A DNA stretch of 64,000 bases from Simmondsia chinensis (Eukaryota > Streptophyta > Magnoliopsida > Caryophyllales > Simmondsiaceae), in NCBI GenBank assembly GCA_018398585.1, contig JAGTTD010000026.1, positions 2,609,001-2,673,000 on the forward strand. Direction: 5' to 3'. The translations under genes and the position numbers were made by a program. Under the pieces are notes generated by a model. The model was given only the letters and a program-made list of their open reading frames with translations. It ran no database searches and was not told the origin of the DNA. Below are positions 55,301-64,000 of the stretch, piece by piece. The first letter of the stretch is position 1, and each line of letters begins with the position of its first letter.

Positions 55301-57582
55301 GCTTGCAATCAAGTAGAGATCACTACCAAGACAAGCTTTTAAAGTTCTTATCGAGCCATTATTGAATCACTTATGAACCAATATCAACTGTTAACGAGCT
55401 CTTAATGAGCCCTTATGGAGCTTTTGATAAGCTTTTATCAAGCCTTTTAACGAGCTCTATCGAGCTACTTATGAACGTTAATGAACCGAGCTCCCCCCTG
55501 TTTGAACTTGACTTATTAAGCTTATAGAATCTGCTCAACTCGACTCAATAGGCTATCAAGCTCTTATAATGAAGATAAATGAGCCATAATCAATTTCGAA
55601 CATGAGCAGTTCATCGAACGTTTGGTTCGTTTACACCCCTGGCTCAAATTGAGTACTAAATAAGCAAACTCTACTCATCAATCTATTAGTGTGGTTGGAA
55701 AATAAACTTAGAACTCATTCTATTTTAGTCTCGATATTGACTCGGCTTAATATTGAAAATAATAAACTATATCTTAGCTATGGTGCGTACATGGCAAATA
55801 AAATATTAAACTTTGAAAAAAATAATAATATAAATTAAATTATTGTCTTGCGTTGATCCATTATGATGTTTCTTCATGTTGGTTACTCAATAAATATAAT
55901 AAGTATAAAATAAAGTTAGATATAGTTAAATTGAGTTTTTGGCATATTGTTTTGAGCTCCATTCCTAAATCATAAATAATTATATGGTGTTGTAACCAAT
56001 TTAATTAAATAATATTTTTTATTTTGGCATTGGTGGGGTTGGAGGGGGAGGAATGTCTCCGGTTGGGACCGAATTTGGGTGACACCTCTGGCCCTTGAAA
56101 TTTTTAACTATTGGGCTATATCCTTGAAAGACTTGTAACCCACTCAATTTGAAATGAGGATAGTGCATAAATACAACATATGCTTAAAGTATAAATAGTA
56201 GTGGTTGTTGAGTTTCAACATATGATCTCTTAGTGAATAATGCTTTGGTATTATATGATGGAACCAATCGTCCCAAGGAACTAATCCATTAGGTGAAGGA
56301 CAATGATTAACATTAAATGGGTGCTGCAGATGATGATTGCTGGAGGAACAGATACGACTACAATAACTTTAACATGGGCTATCTCCTTGCTTTTGAACCA
56401 CCCCCACGCCCTAAAAGCAGCTCATGCCGAACTCGATGCCCAAGTTGGGACCAATAGACAAGTGATTGAATCTGACATTCCTCAGCTATCCTACCTCCAA
56501 GCTATAGTTAAGGAGACTATGAGGCTCTACAGTCCTGGTCCTCTTATGGGTCCTCGCGAGTTCATTGAAGATTGTACCATTGGCGACCGCCGAGTCCAAG
56601 CTGGAACCAGGTTTGTGAAATTTGTTCTAACTCTGAGCCCAACATTTGGCGTTGAAGCTCTTGATATAACTTTAAGTGCAGATTAACCCTACAAAAGTTA
56701 ACGATAAATTAAGTAAATCACTAAGAACACATGCTGATCTATAACATGCAACAACTTCAATTCATACTTTTTAGAAGACTCACATGTAAAGACTTAACAT
56801 TACCCCTCACATGTGAGCGGGCCATGTCTCAAGCGCTTCTTCTAAACATAGTTGCTTAAGATTAACAGCTCACTTTATATGAAATTTTTTCCAGCCTTAC
56901 ACCCAGCCCACAAAGTGCGCATGTGAGATTCCCTCTCAAACCCAACTAAGATTGACCAGCATGGTCCCAATAGTTAATTTTACAAGCTGTCAAGAACAAA
57001 ATTTGGCTTAAGATTTCTTTACAAAATTCACATGCAAAGTTCTCAACCTAAATTGATAGTAAATTGGTACGGAATCACTAAGAACAGTCGTGCACATAGC
57101 CCATTCCAACATCGAACAAAGTTTTATCATGTTGTGGACCATAACTATAGGACCAAACTTATATGTTGATCTGTTCTTTGTCATGCGCAACTCCTACTGA
57201 GATTTCTTTATTAATCTCACATATCAAATTCTTACACAGGCTGATAGTGAACCTTTATAAAATCCACCGAGATCCACAAGTCTGGGTGGACCCGACTGAG
57301 TTCCGACCGGAGCGGTTCATGACCACACATAAGGAGGTTGATGTGAAAGGGCAGCACTTTGAGTTGATCCCATTTGGTGGGGGTCGGAGGCTATGCCCTG
57401 GGATAAGGTTTGGACTTCAAGTGGTGCACTTGGCCTTAGCTACTTTTTTACATTCCTTTGAAATTTCTACTCCTAATAATAAGTTAGTTGATATGAGTGA
57501 GAGGTTTGGGTTAACAAACGTAAAAGCTACTCCACTTGATGTTCTTGTTGCCCCAAGGTTGCCCTCTAATTTGTATGCATGA
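46261..57582 (+). CDS. Cytochrome P450, CYP82 family (copy 2, five exons, 528 aa)
   Basis: Probable ER-anchored heme monooxygenase of specialised metabolism. Exons 46261-46734, 53286-53539, 54199-54433, 56330-56610, 57240-57582 join to an uninterrupted 528-codon frame ending TGA, with GT-AG introns at all four junctions. Features: membrane anchor residues ~1-20; [14 protein letters not shown] hinge; C-helix WRDVR (131-135); I-helix AGGTDTT (325-331); ETMR (383-386); FRPERF (436-441); heme loop [10 protein letters not shown] with Cys467; CYP82-like end [17 protein letters not shown]. The family length (~520 aa) fits. All motif residues are canonical, unlike copy 1. Five exons is more than the one or two introns common in CYP82 genes. 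Intron 1 (6551 bp) carries three transposons. Nearest relatives by memory are CYP82 A/C/D-type enzymes; substrate unknown. Confidence 0.93.
46800..47790. repeat. AT-rich low-complexity tract in intron 1
   Basis: About 1 kb made almost wholly of A/T, dominated by interleaved AAATATTT, TTTAAAATATT and TTTTTAAAT words. There is no coding content. It lies directly left of the hAT insertion site. Confidence 0.8.
48309..50525 (-). pseudogene. hAT transposase (738 codons, three in-frame TAA stops)
   Basis: Would cut and paste the surrounding element. N-terminal BED zinc finger ([11 protein letters not shown], then CKLC...HILRCH), the LTSDVWTS block with the first catalytic Asp, FSITFDNAS with the second, CICHILHL, and a C-terminal hAT dimerisation region ([20 protein letters not shown], ending KDWLLAE). 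All four open pieces (50525-49605, 49535-49251, 49160-48720, 48671-48309) are in the same frame. They are separated only by TAA at 49605-49607, 49251-49253 and 48720-48722, with no frameshift. Normal length for the family. Inactive as written. Confidence 0.92.
50848..51240. repeat. Tandem duplication of the hAT right terminus
   Basis: Two ~195-bp units, 50848-51039 and 51044-51240, both starting AGAGCCGTTGGCTCTTTTGGGC and both ending GGCCCGTTGGCCACCACTA, the terminal inverted repeat. The target-site duplication flanks only the outer end, so the inner terminus is internal to the inserted element. Confidence 0.9.
51419..51626 (+). mobile_element. 5S rRNA-headed SINE, copy B
   Basis: Flanked by 9-bp repeats TCCTCCCTA (51410-51418 and 51627-51635). 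It has the leader GGGCACCAACACG, then CCGGATCCCAT joined directly to GATGGGTG, so about 55 nt of the 5S core, including the A-box region, is deleted. It continues with GGAAAGTCCTCACCC, the RTE-like tail (CTGAAGGGGGAAGGCTGC, GACGGGAGCCCTTGAGGCAC) and a (TTTCC)n end. In sense orientation within P450 intron 1. Confidence 0.75.
52360..52398 (+). repeat. C39 homopolymer
   Basis: An uninterrupted run of 39 C. Such a length is rare in plant DNA and is a common assembly or gap-fill problem, so the true length is uncertain. Confidence 0.95.
52709..52763 (+). other. tRNA-like module inside the non-autonomous hAT
   Basis: TAGCTCATATGGTAGAGG is a good A-box match and GGGGTTCAAATCC (52751-52763) a good B-box match, with tRNA-like spacing. 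The acceptor and anticodon stems do not pair well, so it is a tRNA-derived relic. Confidence 0.5.
55080..55650. repeat. GAGCT-rich degenerate repeat in intron 3 of P450 copy 2
   Basis: Dense GAGCT, ATCGAGC and AAGCTTTT words over ~570 bp, ending GGTTCGTTTACACCCCT. That ending is typical of a widespread plant non-autonomous DNA element. The other terminus is worn. It explains most of the size difference between intron 3 of copy 2 (1896 bp) and copy 1 (400 bp). Confidence 0.55.
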
Positions 57583-58059
57583 CTTGGCTTAGATATTGTA
57601 CAACTTAAGAGCATAAGTAAATGTATTAGTTTTCGATACCTATTATATGCGATAGAAAGGGTATTTGATCATGACATTAGCAATTTAGTTTGACAAAAAA
57701 ATTTCTCCCTTCTTGTTTCTAGTAGACTCTACTAAGCACATGGAATCAGAACTGAACAATGTACTTGTAATTCGAATTGTAATGGAATTGCAAAATGATG
57801 GAGTTGACAATCTACTGTCACGATAAGTAAAATAATTAGAACTTGGAAATGTAATTACATAGATATTGAAGTCATCTTGTGTTTAGGGACAACTAGGCTT
57901 GAGCTTTGCTCGGGTCCATAGGGAGAGCCACGGTTGAGCTTCCCTCAGCTCAGATCACAATGGTTTTTTTTTTTTAATTTTATATTTTCAAAAGAAAACT
58001 AGAGTACACTGGATTTTAGTCATTTCAGGTATGGGAACACTCAAGTTGAATTTAAATTG
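57583..58059. other. 3' flank of P450 copy 2, no further gene
   Basis: The first ~75 bp after the stop align with the corresponding flank of copy 1 (TGACTTGGCTTAGATATTGTA against TGACTTGACTTAGGTATTGTA), so the duplication extends past the coding region. No other gene is seen. Confidence 0.6.
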
Positions 58060-58300
58060 GACCAATATTTCATATTTGAGTGATCTTAGATTTTGGATTA
58101 TTTAGATTAGGTCATTTTGGGATTTGATTGAGTGCAGGTCAACTTTGAATTGGGTTGGGCCATTTCAAGCTGGAGCATCTTCATTTCGAGTGGATCGAGT
58201 TGCATGGCTTTCCTGTTTTGAGTTTCTATTCGGCTAGTTTAAATATATGCTGAGGCTAAGTCAAGTCAGGTCACTTTCGAGTTAAGTCAACTTAACCCAG
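58060..58300. repeat. Degenerate short-word repeat downstream of P450 copy 2
   Basis: Loose repetition of GGTCATTTTG, GAGTTGG, AAGTCAAGTCAGGTCA and similar words, comparable to the reverse complement of 7260-7690. Confidence 0.4.
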
Positions 58301-59337
58301 GGCCATGCTTACCCCTTGGCCATCCACTGTAGGGTTTGAGTTTGTTACCATATCCATCCCATAGTCGGTGTTATTCACTAATCCATGAGGTTGAATAGAG
58401 ATCAACTTGCCCAAAATCTATAGGTTTGATCATGTTGGGGATGTTTAGGTTCCTCATGGGTGTAAAGGTTAAGCAAAAAGCATGCCTGTTCCAGCTAGAT
58501 CCTATAAACATCCACAAATTTCAATGACTGAATTCTTATACTATGAGAGAGAGCGAGTGAGTGAGTAGGATTGAAAGATACTTCACCTATCAATGGATAT
58601 CATAGGTGAATCGAATGCACCCAGTCAGATTTGACGATCATTGTAGAGAGAGGGATTTGAGGAAGAAAATGATGGAAGGAATGTCTAGGGTTTGGGCGTG
58701 GGGCGAGTAGCATGAACAAAGAGTTGCTTTGGACTGATGGCTAGCGTGGCTAGGTTTCGCAAAATGATGGAGGGAATTTGAGGGGGGAAATAAAATTTAA
58801 GTAAATGATATTGTCATTTTAATTTAAATATTGAAAAATACTGTTTTAAATATAGAAACAAAACAAGAACCAAAGTAGAAACAAAACAAAATAAAACATC
58901 AAATAATATCATTGTCGACCATCTAATGAGCAAAAAAACAGCTGAAAATGCAACTCTTCCATTAATATAGTTTGAAGTAGGAACAAAATCTCACAAAATA
59001 GCTCTAGGGAGTGCTCGGTTCTACGGAAAGGGAAGGTTCAGCTCACAGGCCTTGAAAACGTGATTCTTTTCATCAAGTTTATTATTTGTTTCTTCTACTA
59101 GCATGCCATCTTGGTCATGGATAATGGAGGTAAAAAATGATAGTAGCTACACTGGTGGATGGTGGTGATGACTTATGATAGTGGATGGTGATAAATAAAG
59201 TAGTGGCAATACTAAGAGGGTTGTAGTGAGTCATGGTGATTAGAGGAGAATTAAAATAGTTGTTAATCATTATAGCGAAAGGTGGTGACTGTAATGAGGT
59301 ATGATGGTGGACAGTATGAAATAAGGAAATTTTGTTT
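58301..59337. other. No gene seen
   Basis: Intergenic DNA between the P450 flank and the copia element; no recognisable coding sequence. GGTGGTGA/GATGGTGG words near 59150-59310 are low complexity. Confidence 0.45.
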
Positions 59338-59506
59338 TGATGAATAATATAATGAGATTACAGTATGAGTATATATAGAGAATATAATAGTAGAGAAAAG
59401 ATTAAAATAACCCTAACTAGATAATGCAAATATAAATTTGGATATAGAAGCAGAATATAAGTCATAATCAATAACTATAACAGATGTAGGTCTAGATACT
59501 CTAATA
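59338..59506 (-). repeat. 3' LTR of the copia element (~169 bp)
   Basis: It follows a polypurine tract. On the element strand it starts TATTAGAGTATC (TG changed to TA) and ends ATTATTCATCA. A CTCTATATATACTC promoter-like core sits mid-way. The partner LTR lies beyond 64000. Confidence 0.65.
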
Positions 59507-59844
59507 TGCCCCCACAATCTGAATGGGGTGGGCTCACGTGAAGATTGCTTTTATGGTAGTGGAACCTGTCAGAGGAAAGACTCTTAGTGAAGATATCAGC
59601 AATCTGACAAGCAGTAGGCGTGTATTGAACCTAGAGATCGTCTTTGACAACTTTCTCCCCGACATAGTAGAAATCCACATCTACATGCTTGCTTTTATCA
59701 TTAGACATAGGATTCATAGCTAAGTAAGAGGCAGTGACATTATCACAGAATACCATAATAGGACCAGAATGTCGAAGGCCAGGATCTCGCATTAGATACG
59801 GAACCCAATCACTCTCAGTTACAGCTTGTGCTATAGCAAGATAT

Positions 59845-62740
59845 TCATACTCTATAGTGGACTTGGCAACAGTGTGTTGTTTCTTGGCACGCTAAGAGAT
59901 AAGATTGGAGCCAAGAAATAGAGCATAACCTGTGGTGGAACGACGAGTGTCTGGATAACCACCCTAATCTGCATCCGCAAAAACCAGGAAGAATGGATAA
60001 ACCATGGTCGGGAGTGCTTTTGAGGTAACGTAGGATCTGCTTCACAACCCTAGGAGCATGCATGAACTGAGAAATAAGGTTAACAGCATAGCATTTATCA
60101 AGATAAGTCATAGTCAGATATTGAAGTGCCCCAGCAGCACTTCTATACTCGATGGGATCTGCAAGGAGATCCCCTTTACTTAGAGATAGGTGGATACGAG
60201 CAGGGAGTGGTGTTTTAACAGGTTTAGCATCATGCATATTGAGTTTGGTGAGTAGGTCAACAGTATATTTGTGTTGAGATAGAAATAGGCCAGTGGGGCT
60301 ATGTTTAGCCTCAATACGGAGGAAATAGTGTAGAGGACTGAGGTCCTTCATTGAAAACTAAGTAGAAAGGGTATTGATAAAGTTGTCAATGGAAGACATG
60401 TTAGTACTAGTTAAAATTATATCATCCACATAAAGTAAAAGACAAATGAGATCATGGAAAGTGCGACATATGAATAAAGATGGGCCAGCCGTACTACAAA
60501 CGAACCCAAGACTAAATAAGAAAGAGCTAAACCTCTTGAACCAAGCCTGAGGAGCCTGTGTAAGGCCATATAAGGCGTTACGCAAGCAACAAACATGATT
60601 AGGGTATTTGGGATGAATGAATCTCCATGGTTGATGCATGTATACTTCTTCCTGTAAAAATCCACGTAGGAATGCATTTTTGACATTAAGTTGTCGTACA
60701 GGCCATGCATTTGTGATTGCAAGTGAAAGAATAAAGCGAATGGTGGGAGGTTTGACAACAGGACAAAAAGTTTCCTTGTAGTCAATACCCTCACGCTGAT
60801 GAAAACCTTGGTCAACCAAGCGAGCCTTAAACCACCCAACAGAACCATTCGCTTTATACTTCACCTCGTATTTCCAAGTACTTCCTATAAGATGTTTACT
60901 CAGGTCATAAGGAACTAAATCTCAAGTGTGATTATGAATTAACGCATTAAATTCCTTAGCCATAGCTTCTTGCCACTAAGGGTTTTTATTACTGCCTGTG
61001 AATAGCATGTGGGTTCCTGAATTACAGTGATAGAAGATAAAGAGAGAGGATATTTTTATTTTTGTATTCTATCTTTTAACCTTGTTTGCATAGGATGGAC
61101 ATTGGTAGATGACACCGATGTGGGGTTAGCATTTGTCGGAACAGGGTTGCCACTAGTGGTGTCAGTTGAGGCACTGGTGTGATCAGGGATAGGGGGTCCT
61201 GATCTGAATCAGAATGTTGAGAGACAGGGTCAGGGTCAGGCTCAGTGGGGCAGTCAAGTATGTTTGCATCAAGGCACTCGGGCAAGGGATAGGTAAGGCC
61301 GAAAGCAGTTTGGGTAGGTGTGAAACGTTGCAGGGTAGGTGGACTAACATGGTTACTCGGGACTGATGCTATGAGGACAGGTTGACTTAGGTAATATTGG
61401 TCTATTCTTAGTGGAGTAGGGACAAGGGGAAGGGGAATTGGAAGGGACATTGTGTCATTGTTTGAGGACACAACCATGTTTAATGACACAAGGTCAAGAT
61501 AGGGAAAATGAGACTCAACAAAACGAACATGACGACTCACATATATACGACCACTTTTAGGGTCAAGGCATCGAAACCCTTTGTAAGTAGTTGCATAGCC
61601 AAGAAAAATGCAGAGAGCCGACGGTGGGGCTAATTTATGAGGGCACGAGGCGTGAGGTTAGGATAACATGCACACCCAAAGATGCAAAAACGATTGTAGT
61701 CGGGTTTGGTTTTAAAAAGTTTTTCAAAAGGAGAAGAGTTTGACAAAATAGATGTTGGAAGTCGACTTATTGTGTAGCAAGTAGTACAAAATGCATCATC
61801 CCAAAAATGAAAAGGCGGTTTGGATTGAATTATTAGCGTCCGTGCCAATCACTTAAATGTCGATGCTTGCATTCCGCCAGCCCATTTTGTTGTGAGGTAG
61901 CAGGACATGGTAGGCGGAAGTGAATATCATGAGATTTACAAAGAGAATTTATATGCCGATGATCATATTCACCTCCACCATCACTTTGAAAAATTTTAAT
62001 TTTCGTGTTAAATTGATTTTTAACAAGGGTTTTAAAGGTGGTGGAAATTTTGAAAACATCAGATTTTCGCAGCATCGGTTATAGTCAAGTAAATCGAGAG
62101 AAGTCATCAACAAAAATTACATAATATTTTAATGTAGAAGTAGAAAAAAAACAGGAGATTGCCACACGTCAGAATGTATAAGTTGTAAAGGAGCAGTAGT
62201 ACTATGTAGGACATGTTCAAATGACAAACGAGTAGACTTTCCTAAATAACGAGATTCACAAATGTCCGAAAATTAGAAAACAAATGAGTTCGTGTTTACT
62301 CAGAAGACCTAAAACAGAATTACCTAAATGATCTAGTCGTTGATGCCATAGTTCCCCTGAGCGAGCACGTGCCATGAGACTTGAGACTGGTGGTGAGAAA
62401 TTATAGAGAGGCCCATTACTGCATGCCTGTAGAGGCGGTGTCCTCGTAATTTTGTCTTTAACACAAAAGAAATTGGAGTCAAATTCAACAATCCAATTGT
62501 TATCTTGACACAACTTTTTGATAGATAGGAGATTACGGGTGTGTTGAACTAGCATAACATCCTTTAAAACTAAGGGTTGAGATGTTGTATGTATGAATGA
62601 GGAACCCATATGTGCTATAGGCAATAAATCACCATCACCAACAAGCACACTTTTATGACCACGATAAGGAAGAAGATTACAAAGAATACCTGGAATAGGC
62701 ATCATATGGTTAAAGGCTCCCGAGTCAGGGTACCAGTTGT
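59845..62740 (-). pseudogene. Copia pol: protease, integrase, RT, RNase H
   Basis: Protease keeps YPDSGAFNHM (near 62725) and the GAG-pre-integrase motif keeps GELWHQRLDHLGNSVL (near 62350). Integrase (62075-61630) keeps FQSDGGGEY and a QQNGLAECKHRH box with Cys for Arg. RT (60864-60358) keeps WFKARLVDQGF and an intact LLLYVDDIILT. RNase H begins at 60351 but shifts frame near 60000. Four or more breaks separate the blocks, so no intact polyprotein is made. Confidence 0.88.
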
Positions 62741-64000
62741 AGTCTTGAGGTTCATTTATAGACATGTCGAAGAATGACTGAGATGGGTTAGGGAAGGAAT
62801 TGATGTTGAAGCAATGAGGGCAAGCAAGAGCAACATGTCTGGTTTGGCTACAAATCTGGCAAAATTGTGGTCCTGGGCCAAGCATACCACCACTTGAGTG
62901 AATAGGGGAATTACCTGCAAACCGAGCCCGAGGTGCAGAGTGAGATGGGACAGCTCCATACTGAGGTAGACGCGAGCCTCTAGGGCTAGGATTCTCCGGC
63001 TGAGGGTGCTGATACTGTCTTTGATTTCGAGATCTGCCGCCATGCCTTCCACTGCAGTTGTTTTGTCGTCCACGTCCACCTCGACCATGACCTCCTCCAC
63101 CTTGATTGTTGCCCTGGGGACTTGTACCTGTAGCAACTAGGGCATGACTAGGATCAGTGGTAGTACGTGTACCATATCGGTTGAGGATGGCCTCTTCATT
63201 AATAAGATCGGTTTTCAATTGCCCAAAACTGATAAACCGTAATGATGTGCAAATAAAGGTATTAATGGCAGCATACTTGGATTCAATGAGAACTCCGAAG
63301 TTAAGCGTGCTTGGGCGAGAGTCGTACTAGGATGGGTGACCTCCGGGAAAGTCCTCACCCTTAGGTTGGGGGCACTGGAAAACAACCTCTCTTCAGATTA
63401 ACACCCTGAAGGGGGAAGGCTGCATACATCCCCCCCCCCCCCCGGATCCTGTGTGGGCGAGAGCCCTTGTGGCACTGAGTATGTTCCTTAATGACAGCAT
63501 ACTTGGGGGGAGACCAAATAGGGCATGATGAACAAGTTCTCAATTAGAGACAGGAGACTCAATGGTAGCCAAGTCATCAGCAATTGATTTAAGCTTAGAA
63601 AGATACGTCTCCATACTTTTGTTGTCTTTCCGAAGTAGGGTTAATTGCGATGGTAAGTCAAGCTCCTTAGCCATCGAGTGGTCCCAAAAACATTTGGCTA
63701 GGGCATTCCACATAGCTTTAAAGTTGGGTTGGCAAATTACATCATTAAGGATAGGGCAAGACAAAGTAGCAGCAATACATGATCGTAGGCTTTGATTCGT
63801 ACGTATCTAGGTTGGATATTCAGGGTTAACATTGGGGGTTCCATAAGGATTAATTGAATAAGCAGAGGGACATGGGTATGTACCATCAATATACCCTAAC
63901 ATTTGATGAGCTACTAAAATCATGTAAAATTGTTCAAGCCACACTGGGTAATCAGTGGTATTTTGCAATTTCACTGTAATAACTTGTGAAATATTAGAAA
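62741..64000 (-). pseudogene. Copia gag (UBN2-type), split by a SINE
   Basis: Gag core (63990-63540) reads DYPVWLEQFYMILVAHQMLG and later FWDHSMAKELDLPSQLTLL; a stop (TAG) lies near 63810. After the SINE insertion it resumes at 63280 and runs into a Gly/Arg/Asn-rich region and a zinc knuckle (CQICSQTRHVALAC, CX2CX4HX4C intact) near 62860. The start lies beyond the window. Confidence 0.85.
63281..63487 (+). mobile_element. 5S rRNA-headed SINE, copy C (best preserved 5S core)
   Basis: Flanked by a 19-bp duplication of copia gag sequence, TTAATGGCAGCATACTTGG (63262-63280) and TTAATGACAGCATACTTGG (63488-63506), 18/19. It starts within the 5S part and reads GAACTCCGAAGTTAAGCG, GCTTGGGCGAGAGTCGTAC, TAGGATGGGTGACCTCC and AAAGTCCTC, nearly identical to plant 5S rRNA over ~75 nt including the A-box and C-box regions. 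Then come the RTE-like tail (CTGAAGGGGGAAGGCTGC, GAGAGCCCTTGTGGCACTG) and a TTCC end. A C14 run lies in the tail. Confidence 0.82.

Larger units (their letters stand above)
59338..64000 (-). mobile_element. Ty1/copia retrotransposon, nearly complete but broken; 5' LTR outside the window
   Basis: On the minus strand: gag from the right edge to ~62750, protease, integrase, RT, RNase H, polypurine tract (GTGGGGGCA at 59507-59515) and a 3' LTR at 59506-59338. Several stops and frameshifts. A SINE is inserted in gag at 63281-63487. Of the retroelements here it has the best preserved protein motifs. Confidence 0.9.

Noticed and set aside
1..64000. CRISPR arrays, operons, bacterial-type promoters or terminators
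   Set aside because: None found; the window is plant nuclear DNA and all repeat structures are transposon-derived, microsatellite or the P450 intron array.

Overview
The window is nuclear DNA from a flowering plant, most likely a eudicot. The evidence is AT-rich sequence, spliced genes with GT-AG introns, CYP82-type cytochrome P450s, plant-type Ty1/copia and Ty3/gypsy retrotransposons, an RTE-clade LINE, hAT, CACTA and Mutator-like DNA elements, and many MITEs. There are no bacterial features and no CRISPR array.

The only host genes I can support are two complete five-exon CYP82-family P450 genes in divergent (head-to-head) orientation: copy 1 on the minus strand (13658 down to 7997) and copy 2 on the plus strand (46261 to 57582). 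All intron positions and phases match, exons 2-5 have identical lengths (254, 235, 281, 343 nt), and parts of the introns and the 5' and 3' flanks are homologous, so they are an inverted segmental duplication. Copy 2 keeps every P450 signature (528 aa). Copy 1 is also open throughout (527 aa) but has changes in the I-helix, beside the heme cysteine and after the K-helix, plus a weakened TATA box. Copy 1 intron 4 holds a ~205-bp tandem array that includes degenerate copies of the start of exon 5. Copy 2 intron 1 is swollen to 6.5 kb by a 3.4-kb hAT element, a SINE and a non-autonomous hAT.

Layout: 1-3160 copia relic; 4598 CACTA terminus; 7997-13658 P450 copy 1; 14255-14612 MITE; 16708-21713 LTR-bounded gypsy chromovirus (dead); 22450-24700 copia relic and LTR-like DNA; 25085-25545 RTE relic; 25897-25992 a 96-bp retroposon; 26237-30646 near full-length but broken RTE LINE; 32071-34517 long-TIR Mutator-like foldback split by a poly(A) retro-insertion; 35022-35503 MITE plus SINE; 36372-41330 copia and gypsy relics; 43951-46184 a duplicated promoter-distal segment around a copia 5' fragment; 46261-57582 P450 copy 2; 59338-64000 copia element running off the right edge, with a SINE inside its gag.

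The most interesting system is a small SINE family (35250-35503, 51419-51626, 63281-63487). Its front is 5S rRNA sequence and its back ~120 nt is homologous to the 3' end of the RTE LINE at 30508-30646; each copy has its own target-site duplication. This looks like a plant 5S-rRNA-headed SINE mobilised by RTE machinery.
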